Assembly: GCF_000330505.1 (NCBI RefSeq) | Contig: NW_004191636.1 | Coordinates: 1,658-29,060, forward strand | Reading direction: 5' to 3' | DNA: 27,403 nt | From: Entamoeba invadens IP1 | Taxonomy: Eukaryota > Evosea > Mastigamoebida > Endamoebidae | Shown: positions 10,377 to 18,140 of the stretch, in pieces | How positions within the stretch are numbered: position 1 is the stretch's first letter | Layout: every line of letters starts with the position of its first letter | The notes under the pieces: generated by a model | The model's input: the letters and a program-made list of their open reading frames with translations, nothing else | What the model was told of the DNA's origin: nothing | Database searches by the model: none | Position numbers and translations under genes: made by a program

Positions 10377-11636
10377 TTGGGGAGGCAAATACGTCGTGCA
10401 AAGACGCTTCCGGGAAAATCGGGAAGAAAGGGAGTGTTTTCAGATGAAGAAAAAGATGCTTTGATTAAACAAATTAAAGAAAGTGAAAAAAATAAAGTAC
10501 CAATGAGTTACAGTGATTTAATGCTTTTTATTGTGACAACACTGTGTCGAGAAGATGTAACAAAAAATTCTCTCTATCACTTCGTTGCAACAGACAAACA
10601 TATTAAAACAGTAACCGGAAAGTGTATGGAAATTGAACGCGTTGAAGTTGAACCCGAAAAAATTAAAACTTACTTTAAACTCTTATCAGAAAACGTTACT
10701 GGAGTACCAATAGCATTTATTTTTAATGGAGACGAATCTGGCTTCCAGCAGTGGGCCGATAAAATGGATAGCGTTGTTATTGTATCTTCAGATGAGACAA
10801 GAGATGTGGTTAACATTCCTATTTCACGCAATGGTAACAGAACTAGTATGCTTGGAGTGGTGTGTATGGATGGTTCTGCGTTACCTCCATACTTTATAGT
10901 TTCTACTAAAAGTGTTGAAAGGGAACTTGTAGAAAATGGAGTGACCAAGAAAAATGCCATTTTAAAATACTCAAAAAAGGCATTTATGAACACTTATCTA
11001 TTCGAGGATTGGCTTGAAAATGTGTTTGTTAAAATATTAAACGAAAAAAGAAAAATGTTTGATTATTATGGTGTGGCCATATTCATCATTGATGGTTATG
11101 GTTCGCATTTGAGTCGACATTCGGTGAATATAATGTCCAGAAATAACATTCGTGTCATGCTCATGCCGAGTCATTCGTCGCATTTATTGCAAGTTCTCGA
11201 TGTTGCCGTGTTTGCCAACCAGAAAAGAGTGTGTGAATCTGAAAAAAGTTTCATGAAAGATTCGTTTTCTTCTTTGTCTTATCAATCACTTCAAATTCTA
11301 TCAATAATAAACTCTTGGCAAAAAGCCATAACCACGAAAAATGTTATTGCAGCGTTTGTTGCTTGTGGTTTAGTTCCAAGACTACTCGACAATATGAATG
11401 TTGTGTGTGAGATTGTGCCAAAGTCTTGTTCCAAAATTGATTGGTTTTTTGACGAAGAAGAAATAAATGTGTGTAAAAACGGGCTTCTTCTTGAAGGGCT
11501 CAGTGAAAGATTGGCAATGAAAAAGGTATTAAAAACTTTGAGACAAGAATCTCGGAAACGTGACAACTCAAAACTAGAAGAACCATATGGCTTTATCCTG
11601 TTCAAAAACGAGAGAGTAAAAATTACACAACTTTGA
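10377..11636 (+). CDS. DDE transposase of the two-ORF element (pogo-like)
   Basis: The catalytic domain is of the DDE_1 kind. Counting from the TTG at 10377, the presumed triad is Asp119 in FIFNGDESGFQQW, Asp239 in AIFIIDGYGSHLS and Asp275 in PSHSSHLLQVLDVAVF, with 35 residues between the last two. The conserved strand CMDGSALPPYFIV lies between the first two. A basic stretch (GRQIRRAK...GKSGRKG) and a helical segment (FSDEEKDALIKQIKESE) precede the core and may bind DNA. The frame is open back to 10314 but has no ATG before 10503, so the real start is either M43 or lies upstream, reached by an intron or a frameshift from ORF1. No internal stop is present. The enzyme should act on the GAGTCA-type ends of this element and probably of the MITE at 21540. 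Confidence 0.88.
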   Translation: MGRQIRRAKTLPGKSGRKGVFSDEEKDALIKQIKESEKNKVPMSYSDLMLFIVTTLCREDVTKNSLYHFVATDKHIKTVTGKCMEIERVEVEPEKIKTYFKLLSENVTGVPIAFIFNGDESGFQQWADKMDSVVIVSSDETRDVVNIPISRNGNRTSMLGVVCMDGSALPPYFIVSTKSVERELVENGVTKKNAILKYSKKAFMNTYLFEDWLENVFVKILNEKRKMFDYYGVAIFIIDGYGSHLSRHSVNIMSRNNIRVMLMPSHSSHLLQVLDVAVFANQKRVCESEKSFMKDSFSSLSYQSLQILSIINSWQKAITTKNVIAAFVACGLVPRLLDNMNVVCEIVPKSCSKIDWFFDEEEINVCKNGLLLEGLSERLAMKKVLKTLRQESRKRDNSKLEEPYGFILFKNERVKITQL

Positions 11637-12257
11637 TAATGATTATTTCATTTATTATTAATAATTTAAAATGTTATTAGATAAATTATTTTTATGTTAT
11701 TAAAAATATAGTTTTATTAATTAAACGTTTAAATACATTTTTTTTCTGAAGGGTTGGTTTCAGTGTTAGGTCAAACTTTTAAAGACATTAACATTTGTGT
11801 TTTGAAGGTCTGTTTTATTTGTTTTATTCCATTGCAACACATCGACAAATTACGTTATTTATTCTGTCTTTATATTAACGAGAAGATTGAATTATGAATA
11901 ATGTGTTATATTTATACTCCTCCATTAAATATGGACCCATCTAACCATGTAAATATTTCGCTCGGTCTTCAATTTACTGAGTATTTCCACAACTTCCCAT
12001 TATTTAATTATTATCAAATTGAACTTTCTCACAGTTTATTTACTCTCATCTTGAGATCGTTCGTTTGGCGGGGTTTTTGAACAAGGCATTAAAATGTGTC
12101 CGAGTAATAAATGAATCTTTTAATTTTATTTTGTAGTTCTTTTTATAAAGTTAATAATTTAAAAATATTTTTTAAATAAAAAAATAATATTTTTTTTAAT
12201 TTTTTGTTACAATTCTCAATAGTTTGTGGAATGTTCTTGAAATTTTGGAATATTTTC
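11637..12257. other. Non-coding right arm of the two-ORF transposon
   Basis: This AT-rich stretch lies between the transposase stop codon and the right terminal repeat. I see no further gene. Confidence 0.6.
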
Positions 12258-12284
12258 GATGAGACAACGTTGTTTGACTGACTC
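12258..12284. repeat. Right terminal inverted repeat of two-ORF element
   Basis: It is inverted with respect to 9117-9143, 25 of 27 matching, and ends GACTGACTC followed by TA. The short word AAGAACATT also occurs inside both ends at similar distance. Confidence 0.92.
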
Positions 12285-12365
12285 TATACAAAAATCATAA
12301 TTGTATTTTCATTTTACTATTAAATTATCAAAAACGAGTTTTTTCCATTCCTTTATATTATTCTA

Positions 12366-12543
12366 CAGATAGTAGAAAAATAGGGTGTCAGGAATAAATT
12401 GGGTGTCAAATAAATTAGGGATTAGTTAATGTAAAAAATGGGTTTCGTTTTTTTTCCCCCCAAAAAATATGAAAAACCATTAAATAACTCAAAATCAATC
12501 TGACACCCAATTTATTCTTGACACCCAAATTTTCTGCTATCTG
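12366..12543. mobile_element. MITE with 43-bp inverted ends
   Basis: This 178-bp non-coding element has inverted ends at 12366-12408 and 12501-12543 agreeing at 39 of 43 positions. Both start CAGATAG and contain GGGTGTCA twice, 18 bases apart. TA lies directly outside on both sides (12364-12365 and 12544-12545), so it should have been mobilised by a Tc1/mariner/pogo-type transposase. Its ends differ from those of both larger elements in the window. It sits only 82 bases beyond the two-ORF element and about 110 bases from the stop codon of the cysteine protease. Confidence 0.92.
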
Positions 12544-12654
12544 TATACCATGTCCTTGTAGTCAGGTTAATGGCATAAAGTTTGATAAACATCTTATGTA
12601 ATTTTAAAAAAAGAATAGGAAAACATAAAACAAATGATCAAAATGATGACTGAA

Positions 12655-13599
12655 TTAAGCATCAGCAACACCAGTTGGATAAACAGCGCCTGTTGCGATA
12701 CCGCATTGGTTATTTTTGTTTCTTGACATCAAAATGTATCCGTCCAAACCCCATGAAGCACCCCATGAGTTTCTGACGATGTAGTAGTCAGATCCGTCTT
12801 GAACACCATATCCAACAACAGCGACTCCGTGGTCCAATTGAGTTGATGAGCATTTAGCCTCGTCATAGACACCCTTCTTGTACAATTGGAATGAAGCACG
12901 AGAAGCATCAATAGCAACTGAGACAACACCTTCAACAGCGGCAGCGGTCAAAGCAGCTTCGTCACCTTGAGCAATTGATTTTTGTCCAGAGATGTGAGCA
13001 ACAACCTTAGTTTTGTCATAGGCGCAGGTGGTTTCAGTAGCAGTGTATTTGTAGTCAGATTCAGCCATGATTCCGTTGGTCTTGATGTATCTGAAAGTCA
13101 TAACAAGAGATCCACCAGAACATCCATTGTTTCCAACTGATGTTGAGCAGTCGACCAATTGTTGTTCAGAAAGATCCATGGTATCAACTGTGAATCTCTT
13201 GGATCCGGCAATGAGGAGTCTGTTCTCAACTGAAGCCAAAGCGGAGAAAGTGTAGCATGAACCACATTGAGCTTGATCTCTAACAGCTGGGACTTTTCCT
13301 TGTGCTCTCCAATCAACTGATTCTGGGACGGATTTTGGAACTTCAGACTTTCCAGTGAATGGTTCATAATGAATTGGTTTCAACATGGCCTGATACTCAG
13401 CATTGGTATGTGCAGCAAATGGGCCGTCAACTGACAACTCGAAGCTGTGTTGTTTGTTGAATGCTTCAACAAATTTGGCATTCTTGTTGAAAATGGCACG
13501 TCTTCTCAAATTCTCAGCAAGTGAGAAATGCTTCTTGTTGGCCAATTTCCAAGCATTGAAATCAGCAGCAGCTGCTATCGCAATGAGCAAACAGAACAT
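12655..13599 (-). CDS. Secreted papain-like cysteine protease (Entamoeba CP-A type)
   Basis: This 314-residue preproenzyme of peptidase family C1A acts in lysosome-like vesicles or after secretion. Residues 1-12 (MFCLLIAIAAAA) are a signal peptide. Residues 13-85 form an I29-type propeptide with an ERFNIN-like helix (ENLRRRAIFNKNAKFVEAFNK). The mature domain begins near VPESVDWRAQGKVPAVRDQ. The oxyanion Gln is residue 109, the catalytic Cys is 115 (QCGSCYTFSA), His is 257 (QLDHGVAVVGYG) and Asn is 277 (VRNSWGASWG). Conserved structural motifs SEQQLVDCS and GCSGG are present. Length and all catalytic residues are normal, so it should be active. The start ATG is supported by the signal peptide and by TATA-like and GAAC motifs just upstream. 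Codon use is markedly more GC-rich than in the transposon genes, which suits a highly expressed gene. CP paralogue assignment is not possible by eye. Confidence 0.97.
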   Translation of the reverse strand: MFCLLIAIAAAADFNAWKLANKKHFSLAENLRRRAIFNKNAKFVEAFNKQHSFELSVDGPFAAHTNAEYQAMLKPIHYEPFTGKSEVPKSVPESVDWRAQGKVPAVRDQAQCGSCYTFSALASVENRLLIAGSKRFTVDTMDLSEQQLVDCSTSVGNNGCSGGSLVMTFRYIKTNGIMAESDYKYTATETTCAYDKTKVVAHISGQKSIAQGDEAALTAAAVEGVVSVAIDASRASFQLYKKGVYDEAKCSSTQLDHGVAVVGYGVQDGSDYYIVRNSWGASWGLDGYILMSRNKNNQCGIATGAVYPTGVADA

Positions 13600-13609
13600 T
13601 GGTATTCAT

Positions 13610-13632
13610 AGTTCAAAACATCCTTTTTATAC
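13610..13632 (-). promoter_or_regulatory. Core promoter of the cysteine protease gene
   Basis: On the minus strand, GTATAAAAAG (13632-13623) resembles the Entamoeba TATA-like element, and GAACT (13614-13610) matches the core of the GAAC element. They lie about 24-33 and 11 bases before the ATG. This fits the very short 5' leaders of Entamoeba. Confidence 0.6.
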
Positions 13633-14360
13633 TATATTCGTGTAATTTATAGAACAATTATTTTCTTTCCACATCTACTTTTCCATCCTATTTTTATTCA
13701 ATTTTGGTTTGGCTCTTTTTTAGTATCTTTTACTACCTTTTCGTTTTTTTACACTTCTCCACTATTTTAGAAAAGTAAAAACTAATAACACGTCGCTTTC
13801 TTTCTTTTTTGTTACTACTTTATTCTAATTCTTTTACTATTCAATTGTATTATTTGTATTATTTATATTTTTGCTTTTATTTTTGAGTTTTTTCTTCGAA
13901 ATTATCTTTTTAGTTCGATGATTCTTGTGAATAAAATTTTAATTGAGCCACTCACATTCTTTCCCACTTAAAGCACTACTTCTCGTCATATTTTTCAATT
14001 CATTTATTTTAAGACTTATTCTTTCCAATTTTTAACTGTTTATTTATTTGTCTTAATTATAAATTATTATTATTTTTATATTTGTTTTTATTAAAATTTC
14101 TCATTGATTAAAATACTAGAATTTCTAATAATTTCAATCTTGTCAAAAAAAAACACTAAAAACTATTTTAAAATCTCATAAACTTTTTTTAACAAAGTAA
14201 TTTTTAGTTCTTGTTTAATATATTTTGATTTTTAATAATGATAATAAGATATTATTATTAATTAATTAATTAATTAATAATAATAAAAATCATAAATACC
14301 AATTTTTTTTGTTTAAAGTAATTAAATAGATTATTAAACCATGTGTTATAAATAGATAAG
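13633..14360. other. Intergenic region upstream of the cysteine protease
   Basis: This AT-rich spacer has T-rich stretches on the plus strand and contains the TTAA tract at 14251-14286. No gene is seen. It should hold the upstream regulatory region of the protease and the 3' end of the F-BAR gene. Confidence 0.5.
14251..14286. repeat. TTAA/ATT microsatellite, self-complementary
   Basis: Repeats of ATTA and ATTAATTA make a near-perfect palindrome, which is prone to cruciform formation and length change. No function is implied. Confidence 0.8.
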
Positions 14361-15608
14361 TTAATACGCTTCTTCGTCTGAGTACTTTGGCTCATCTTTG
14401 TCATCCATTTTAGTTTCCACAACATTTGATGGCTCTTTCATAATATCTTTAATTATCTCTTTGACGTCTTCCTTGCTCTTTTCCTTTTGTGGGCATTCCA
14501 AACAGACTTCTTCTCCTCCAATCATTCTTCTCAAAGCAATAAAAGCAAACTCTTCATCCATATCGGCTTGAGACAAAGATTCTTCAAACACCAATTGTGC
14601 TTTTTCCATGTTAACCTTTTCATCTTTGTCCTTCATGTCTTTTTCTTCCTTCGTTTTTAAATCAATGACTTCTTCTTTATCAGCAGTTTCTTTCAAATCG
14701 TCAGGAAGGTCATCAGTAAATACCATTGAAATTGTCTCAATTGGAGTCATCTTGCAATTGTGAGTGGCAAACATTTCCAAGTCTTTTGGGAAAGACAGAT
14801 TTTCAATGCATTTGTTCATTGCTTCGACAGCTTCCACTCTGATCTTGCACAAATCTCCACACGATGCAATGTAGCAGCTGACAGCTTCCTTAAAAGAGTC
14901 GTAATGGTTAGAAATCAACTGGTTGCATATTTTAAGGATTTGAGGTATTTTGAATTCGTAGATTTCCACTCGTAAATTCTCTACCTTATCAAGACATGCC
15001 TTCAAGTCACTTCGGATTTTCTTCACTTTCGCTGCGTTTCTGACAACTCTTGTATGTTGTTTCTGCTTCTGTTGACCAGTAAGAACAGTTTCCAATTCAA
15101 CACTTGCTCTATACTCTGTCATCATTTTGAGGTAGTTTGCATTTAACTTGGCTGCAGAAGCAGATTGTGCCTTGTGATAATTGATTTCCTTCAGAGCGTC
15201 TCTGACCAACTTCTTCTTGCCTGTCTCGAGATTCTTCACCATAACTTCCATGGGCTTGATGATTTCGTTTGTGATTAAAGCAGAGGTGTTTAAGTGTGCT
15301 CTTCCAATGTTAATTGAATGTTCGTTCAATTTGTTCAAAACCTCTTTCAGTGAAGGGTCTGTTTTTTCAATTGGGTTTGATCTGCTGTGAAATATCCCTG
15401 ACTTGACTGGGGCAGAGCCTTGGTAGTTAATTCCCTTACCATACACGTTTTCAAGAGCGGCCCTGTCTTTGAAATATGTAATGTACATTTTTGTCAATGT
15501 GACTACATCGTCCATCTTTTCAGCTACAACTGGAAAGTCGTACTAATCGTTAATCACTTGAATCAGTTCAGATTAAAAACAAACAACAAGAGAGTTCAGT
15601 GATGTCAT
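14361..15608 (-). CDS. F-BAR domain protein (two exons)
   Basis: The model is exon 1 at 15585-15608, a 42-base intron at 15543-15584 and exon 2 at 14361-15542, giving 401 residues. The intron begins GTTTGTTTTTAATC and ends GATTAG. Exon 1 encodes MTSLNSLV and joins YDFPVVAEKMDDVVTL in frame. The N-terminal 270 residues look like an FCH/F-BAR module: TKMYITYFKDRAALENVYGKGI is the FCH signature (keRa.iEe.Ya in the family), followed by long lysine-rich helices that would dimerise and bend membranes. The tail (about 290-401) is acidic and lysine-rich (KTKEEKDMKDKDEK) and ends in an acidic patch (DDKDEPKYSDEEAY). I see no SH3 or RhoGAP domain, so partners must bind the tail. A likely role is linking the plasma membrane to actin during endocytosis or motility. 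A shorter start at 15515 is possible, but it would cut into the FCH domain. Confidence 0.85.
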
Positions 15609-15622
15609 TTCTGTTGTGTATT

Positions 15623-15645
15623 AGTTCGGGTGGAATCTTTATATA
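15623..15645 (-). promoter_or_regulatory. Core promoter of the F-BAR gene
   Basis: On the minus strand, TATATAAAG (15645-15637) and GAACTAA (starting at 15627) lie about 29-37 and 15-19 bases before the exon 1 ATG at 15608. Their spacing supports the upstream exon as the true start. Confidence 0.6.
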
Positions 15646-16255
15646 TCTGCTTTGGCAAATGTACCTCTATCAAATAACTTCTTCGGAATTTACTCTACTT
15701 TTCAACTTCTTTTGTATTTTTATTATTATAATTTTTTTTATTAGAAATAAATAATTATTTTTTGGATAAATAAAAAAATTAACTTCTGATTTTTATCAAA
15801 TGGCATTTTGACAACTGTTTACTGTTTACATTTTCTGGGATGTTTTTAATTCATTTTAGGTTTTTATTATTTTAATCGTCGTCTTTAATAAATTAGTCAA
15901 CATAGTGCGTTTTCTTATGAACAGCCGCAGAATAATCCAACTTATTTCTTGAGTCACTTCTTTTGTCAATAAATCGAAGTTTTAACAAATGTAAAATCTT
16001 GTATCTAAATTTAGTGTAGATGATAGCTTCTAGAAAAAAAATAAATATTTAAGACCAGAATTGATGGGTACAAAAACTCAAACTTATGTTGAGTGTTTCT
16101 ATCCTTCTACTTTCTGATTTATTTTAAACAATTATTATATCAAATACGGTCAAAAAACATTTAAGGAAAAGACTTAAAAACCTTATTTGACACACATAAA
16201 GACACTTTAAAACAAAGAAATTGATCACAATAATTTATACAGTCTTTTACATTTA
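15646..16255. other. Intergenic region between F-BAR and LRR-WD40 genes
   Basis: This AT-rich stretch has no gene recognised. It contains the upstream region of the F-BAR gene and the 3' flank of the LRR-WD40 gene. Confidence 0.5.
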
Positions 16256-17998
16256 CTAGATGAGCGTGCATTGATATAAATTCATGGTATCAACAAATTC
16301 GGACATAGTGAGTGCAACAAAATTGAAATCTTTAAATGGGTCACTTCTCACAGTCAAAAATGCAATATCTGGAGTTTGTTCACTGCTATCAAGAACACAG
16401 TCCACAATTCTTTTCCCATCATACTTTCTACAGACATGCAGTACATCCTCATTTGTGTGTGATACAACTACCGCACTTCCGCCATTGCAATAATAGGCTC
16501 TTGAAAAATCCTCAACACTCCACCTTCTCTCCAGTTTCATCGCAACACCCCTTACACTTCGCAAATCAACATCAACAACATAATTGTCAACCCCAGCAAT
16601 TAACACGCTTCGGTCGTCTGGTGAAAATATAGTTGTTATAAGTGGCGCTTCTGAATCATATTGAATAACTGGGTTTACACAATCCGTCCGTAAGTCCCAC
16701 ACACAAGCAGTCGAATCAAACGAACACGTTGTAAACAAATCTGGCGACGTATTTCCAAATTTTGCGACATTCACGTTCTCCCTATGGAGATTTCCAAAAA
16801 TTCTAAGAATGGTAGCTGTTGTGTAATCCAAAAGGTTCACTGTATTTTCATGTCCCGAAGTGATTATTCTGGTACTAGTGCTATTGATATGTACGCTTGT
16901 AATATGTTGGAAGTCATCTTTCACCAACACCGCATCATTCTTTCGGTCAAAATCAAAGAACGCAAGTTGTCCATCTCGACTCCCCAATACACACGTGTTC
17001 TTCAAGTCGTTTCTTGGGTTCCAACATATCCCAAAAGCTGGTGATGTAAATGGTGAAATCACATTTTGGATGTTATTAGTCTCAGTGTTTCCAATAAAAA
17101 GTTCTCCACTCATCTTCCCAACAAGTAAAGTAGAAGGGACGTGTGGGTTAAATTCAAACTGCCTTATATCGTCATGTCCATTAAATATCTTGTCAAAGTG
17201 TGTGTCACCAAATACGTACGTTGACGCGACATAGTCAGTCAGATCTCTACTTGAAGCTTCTGTTTTGTTTCTATTAAAGAAGAAGAGATTTGGGATGACA
17301 GCACTTTCCAGTGAAAACTCTGCCTTGACTGTTTCTGCAATCAACTGCCTTGCTTTGTAATCAATTGTTTCATCGTCAAATTTGATTAATAACGGGAGGT
17401 ATAATATAAGTATTCGGATGTACACGTCACTGTCTAAAATTGAAGGAATCTTTGTTTGTAATATCTTTTTATAAAACTTAATTTCTGCCTTAAGAAATTT
17501 ATTGGGGACTCGTTGTAAAGTCAGTAATTCCATAATCATGGCGGGCTCAAGCGGCTCAAGTATTAACGATTTTGGAAGTGACAAGGTCGTCAGAGTCGTC
17601 ATTGTGTACAACGTCCGAATAACATTTTTGATATCACAAAATGGGCAAAACTTCATTTTTAACGAGTTAAGTAGTGGGAGTTCTCCAACATATTTTAAAG
17701 GGTTATCCGACACGTTCAGACTCTTTAAGTTCGTCAGTTTCGTCATATTTTGTAGTGATGTTATTTGGTTGTCTCTACAATTGATCTTTTCTAAAGACTT
17801 TGGTAAAACCTCACCGTCTAGGGTTTTCAAATCAACACCCGACAACTTCAGTTCTTTAAGACTTATGTAGTACTTAATATCTTCCGTGATCATTCCATTA
17901 GAAACAAAACTTGGGTCTGAGGACACCAGCTTTGTTATCTCCCCCATTTCCAATTTAGTCAGTCTTTCGGCTTCGTGTTGTTCATAATTTTTCTTCAT
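16256..17998 (-). CDS. Leucine-rich-repeat and WD40-repeat protein
   Basis: This 580-residue protein has two repeat domains and no catalytic motif that I can see. Residues about 45-170 contain leucine-rich repeats (LKELKLSGVDLKTL, LEKINCRDNQITSLQ, LKSLNVSDNPLKYVG). A helical linker follows (about 180-250). From about residue 270 to the end there are WD40-like blades: GHDDIRQFEFNP, FGICWNPRNDL...GSRDGQLAFFDF, SVHINSTSTRIITSGHENTVNLLD, then FTTCSFDSTACVWDLRTD, and IFSPDDRSVLIAGVDNYVVDVDLR. It is probably a cytosolic scaffold that brings proteins together; partners are unknown. It starts at the first in-frame ATG (MKKNYEQHEAERL). A nearby upstream ATG at 18031 (minus) opens only four codons. It lies 142 bases downstream of another LRR gene on the same strand. 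Fusion of an LRR array to a WD40 propeller is uncommon. Confidence 0.85.
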   Translation of the reverse strand: MKKNYEQHEAERLTKLEMGEITKLVSSDPSFVSNGMITEDIKYYISLKELKLSGVDLKTLDGEVLPKSLEKINCRDNQITSLQNMTKLTNLKSLNVSDNPLKYVGELPLLNSLKMKFCPFCDIKNVIRTLYTMTTLTTLSLPKSLILEPLEPAMIMELLTLQRVPNKFLKAEIKFYKKILQTKIPSILDSDVYIRILILYLPLLIKFDDETIDYKARQLIAETVKAEFSLESAVIPNLFFFNRNKTEASSRDLTDYVASTYVFGDTHFDKIFNGHDDIRQFEFNPHVPSTLLVGKMSGELFIGNTETNNIQNVISPFTSPAFGICWNPRNDLKNTCVLGSRDGQLAFFDFDRKNDAVLVKDDFQHITSVHINSTSTRIITSGHENTVNLLDYTTATILRIFGNLHRENVNVAKFGNTSPDLFTTCSFDSTACVWDLRTDCVNPVIQYDSEAPLITTIFSPDDRSVLIAGVDNYVVDVDLRSVRGVAMKLERRWSVEDFSRAYYCNGGSAVVVSHTNEDVLHVCRKYDGKRIVDCVLDSSEQTPDIAFLTVRSDPFKDFNFVALTMSEFVDTMNLYQCTLI

Positions 17999-18140
17999 TC
18001 TGTATTTCTTGGATTATCTTAGCGACATTTAATTATTATAATTAATATATGTATTATAATTGAATTATTATTATTATTTTGTTATAATCTAAAACACTAG
18101 AAAGAAGTAGAACTTATAGCAAACAAGATATCAATGGAAC

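Larger units (their letters stand above)
9117..12284 (+). mobile_element. Second TA-flanked DNA transposon with two ORFs (pogo/mariner superfamily)
   Basis: The element is 3168 bp. The left end (9117-9143) starts GAGTCATTCAAACAACG and the right end (12258-12284), read inverted, starts GAGTCAGTCAAACAACG; they agree at 25 of 27 positions. TA lies directly outside both ends (9115-9116 and 12285-12286), as expected for Tc1/mariner/pogo integration. Inside lie a 272-codon frame of unknown function and a DDE transposase frame, both on the plus strand. Its ends and transposase are unrelated in sequence to the Tigger-like element next door, so it is a separate family. The MITE at 21540-21751 has the same ends. 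Confidence 0.9.
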
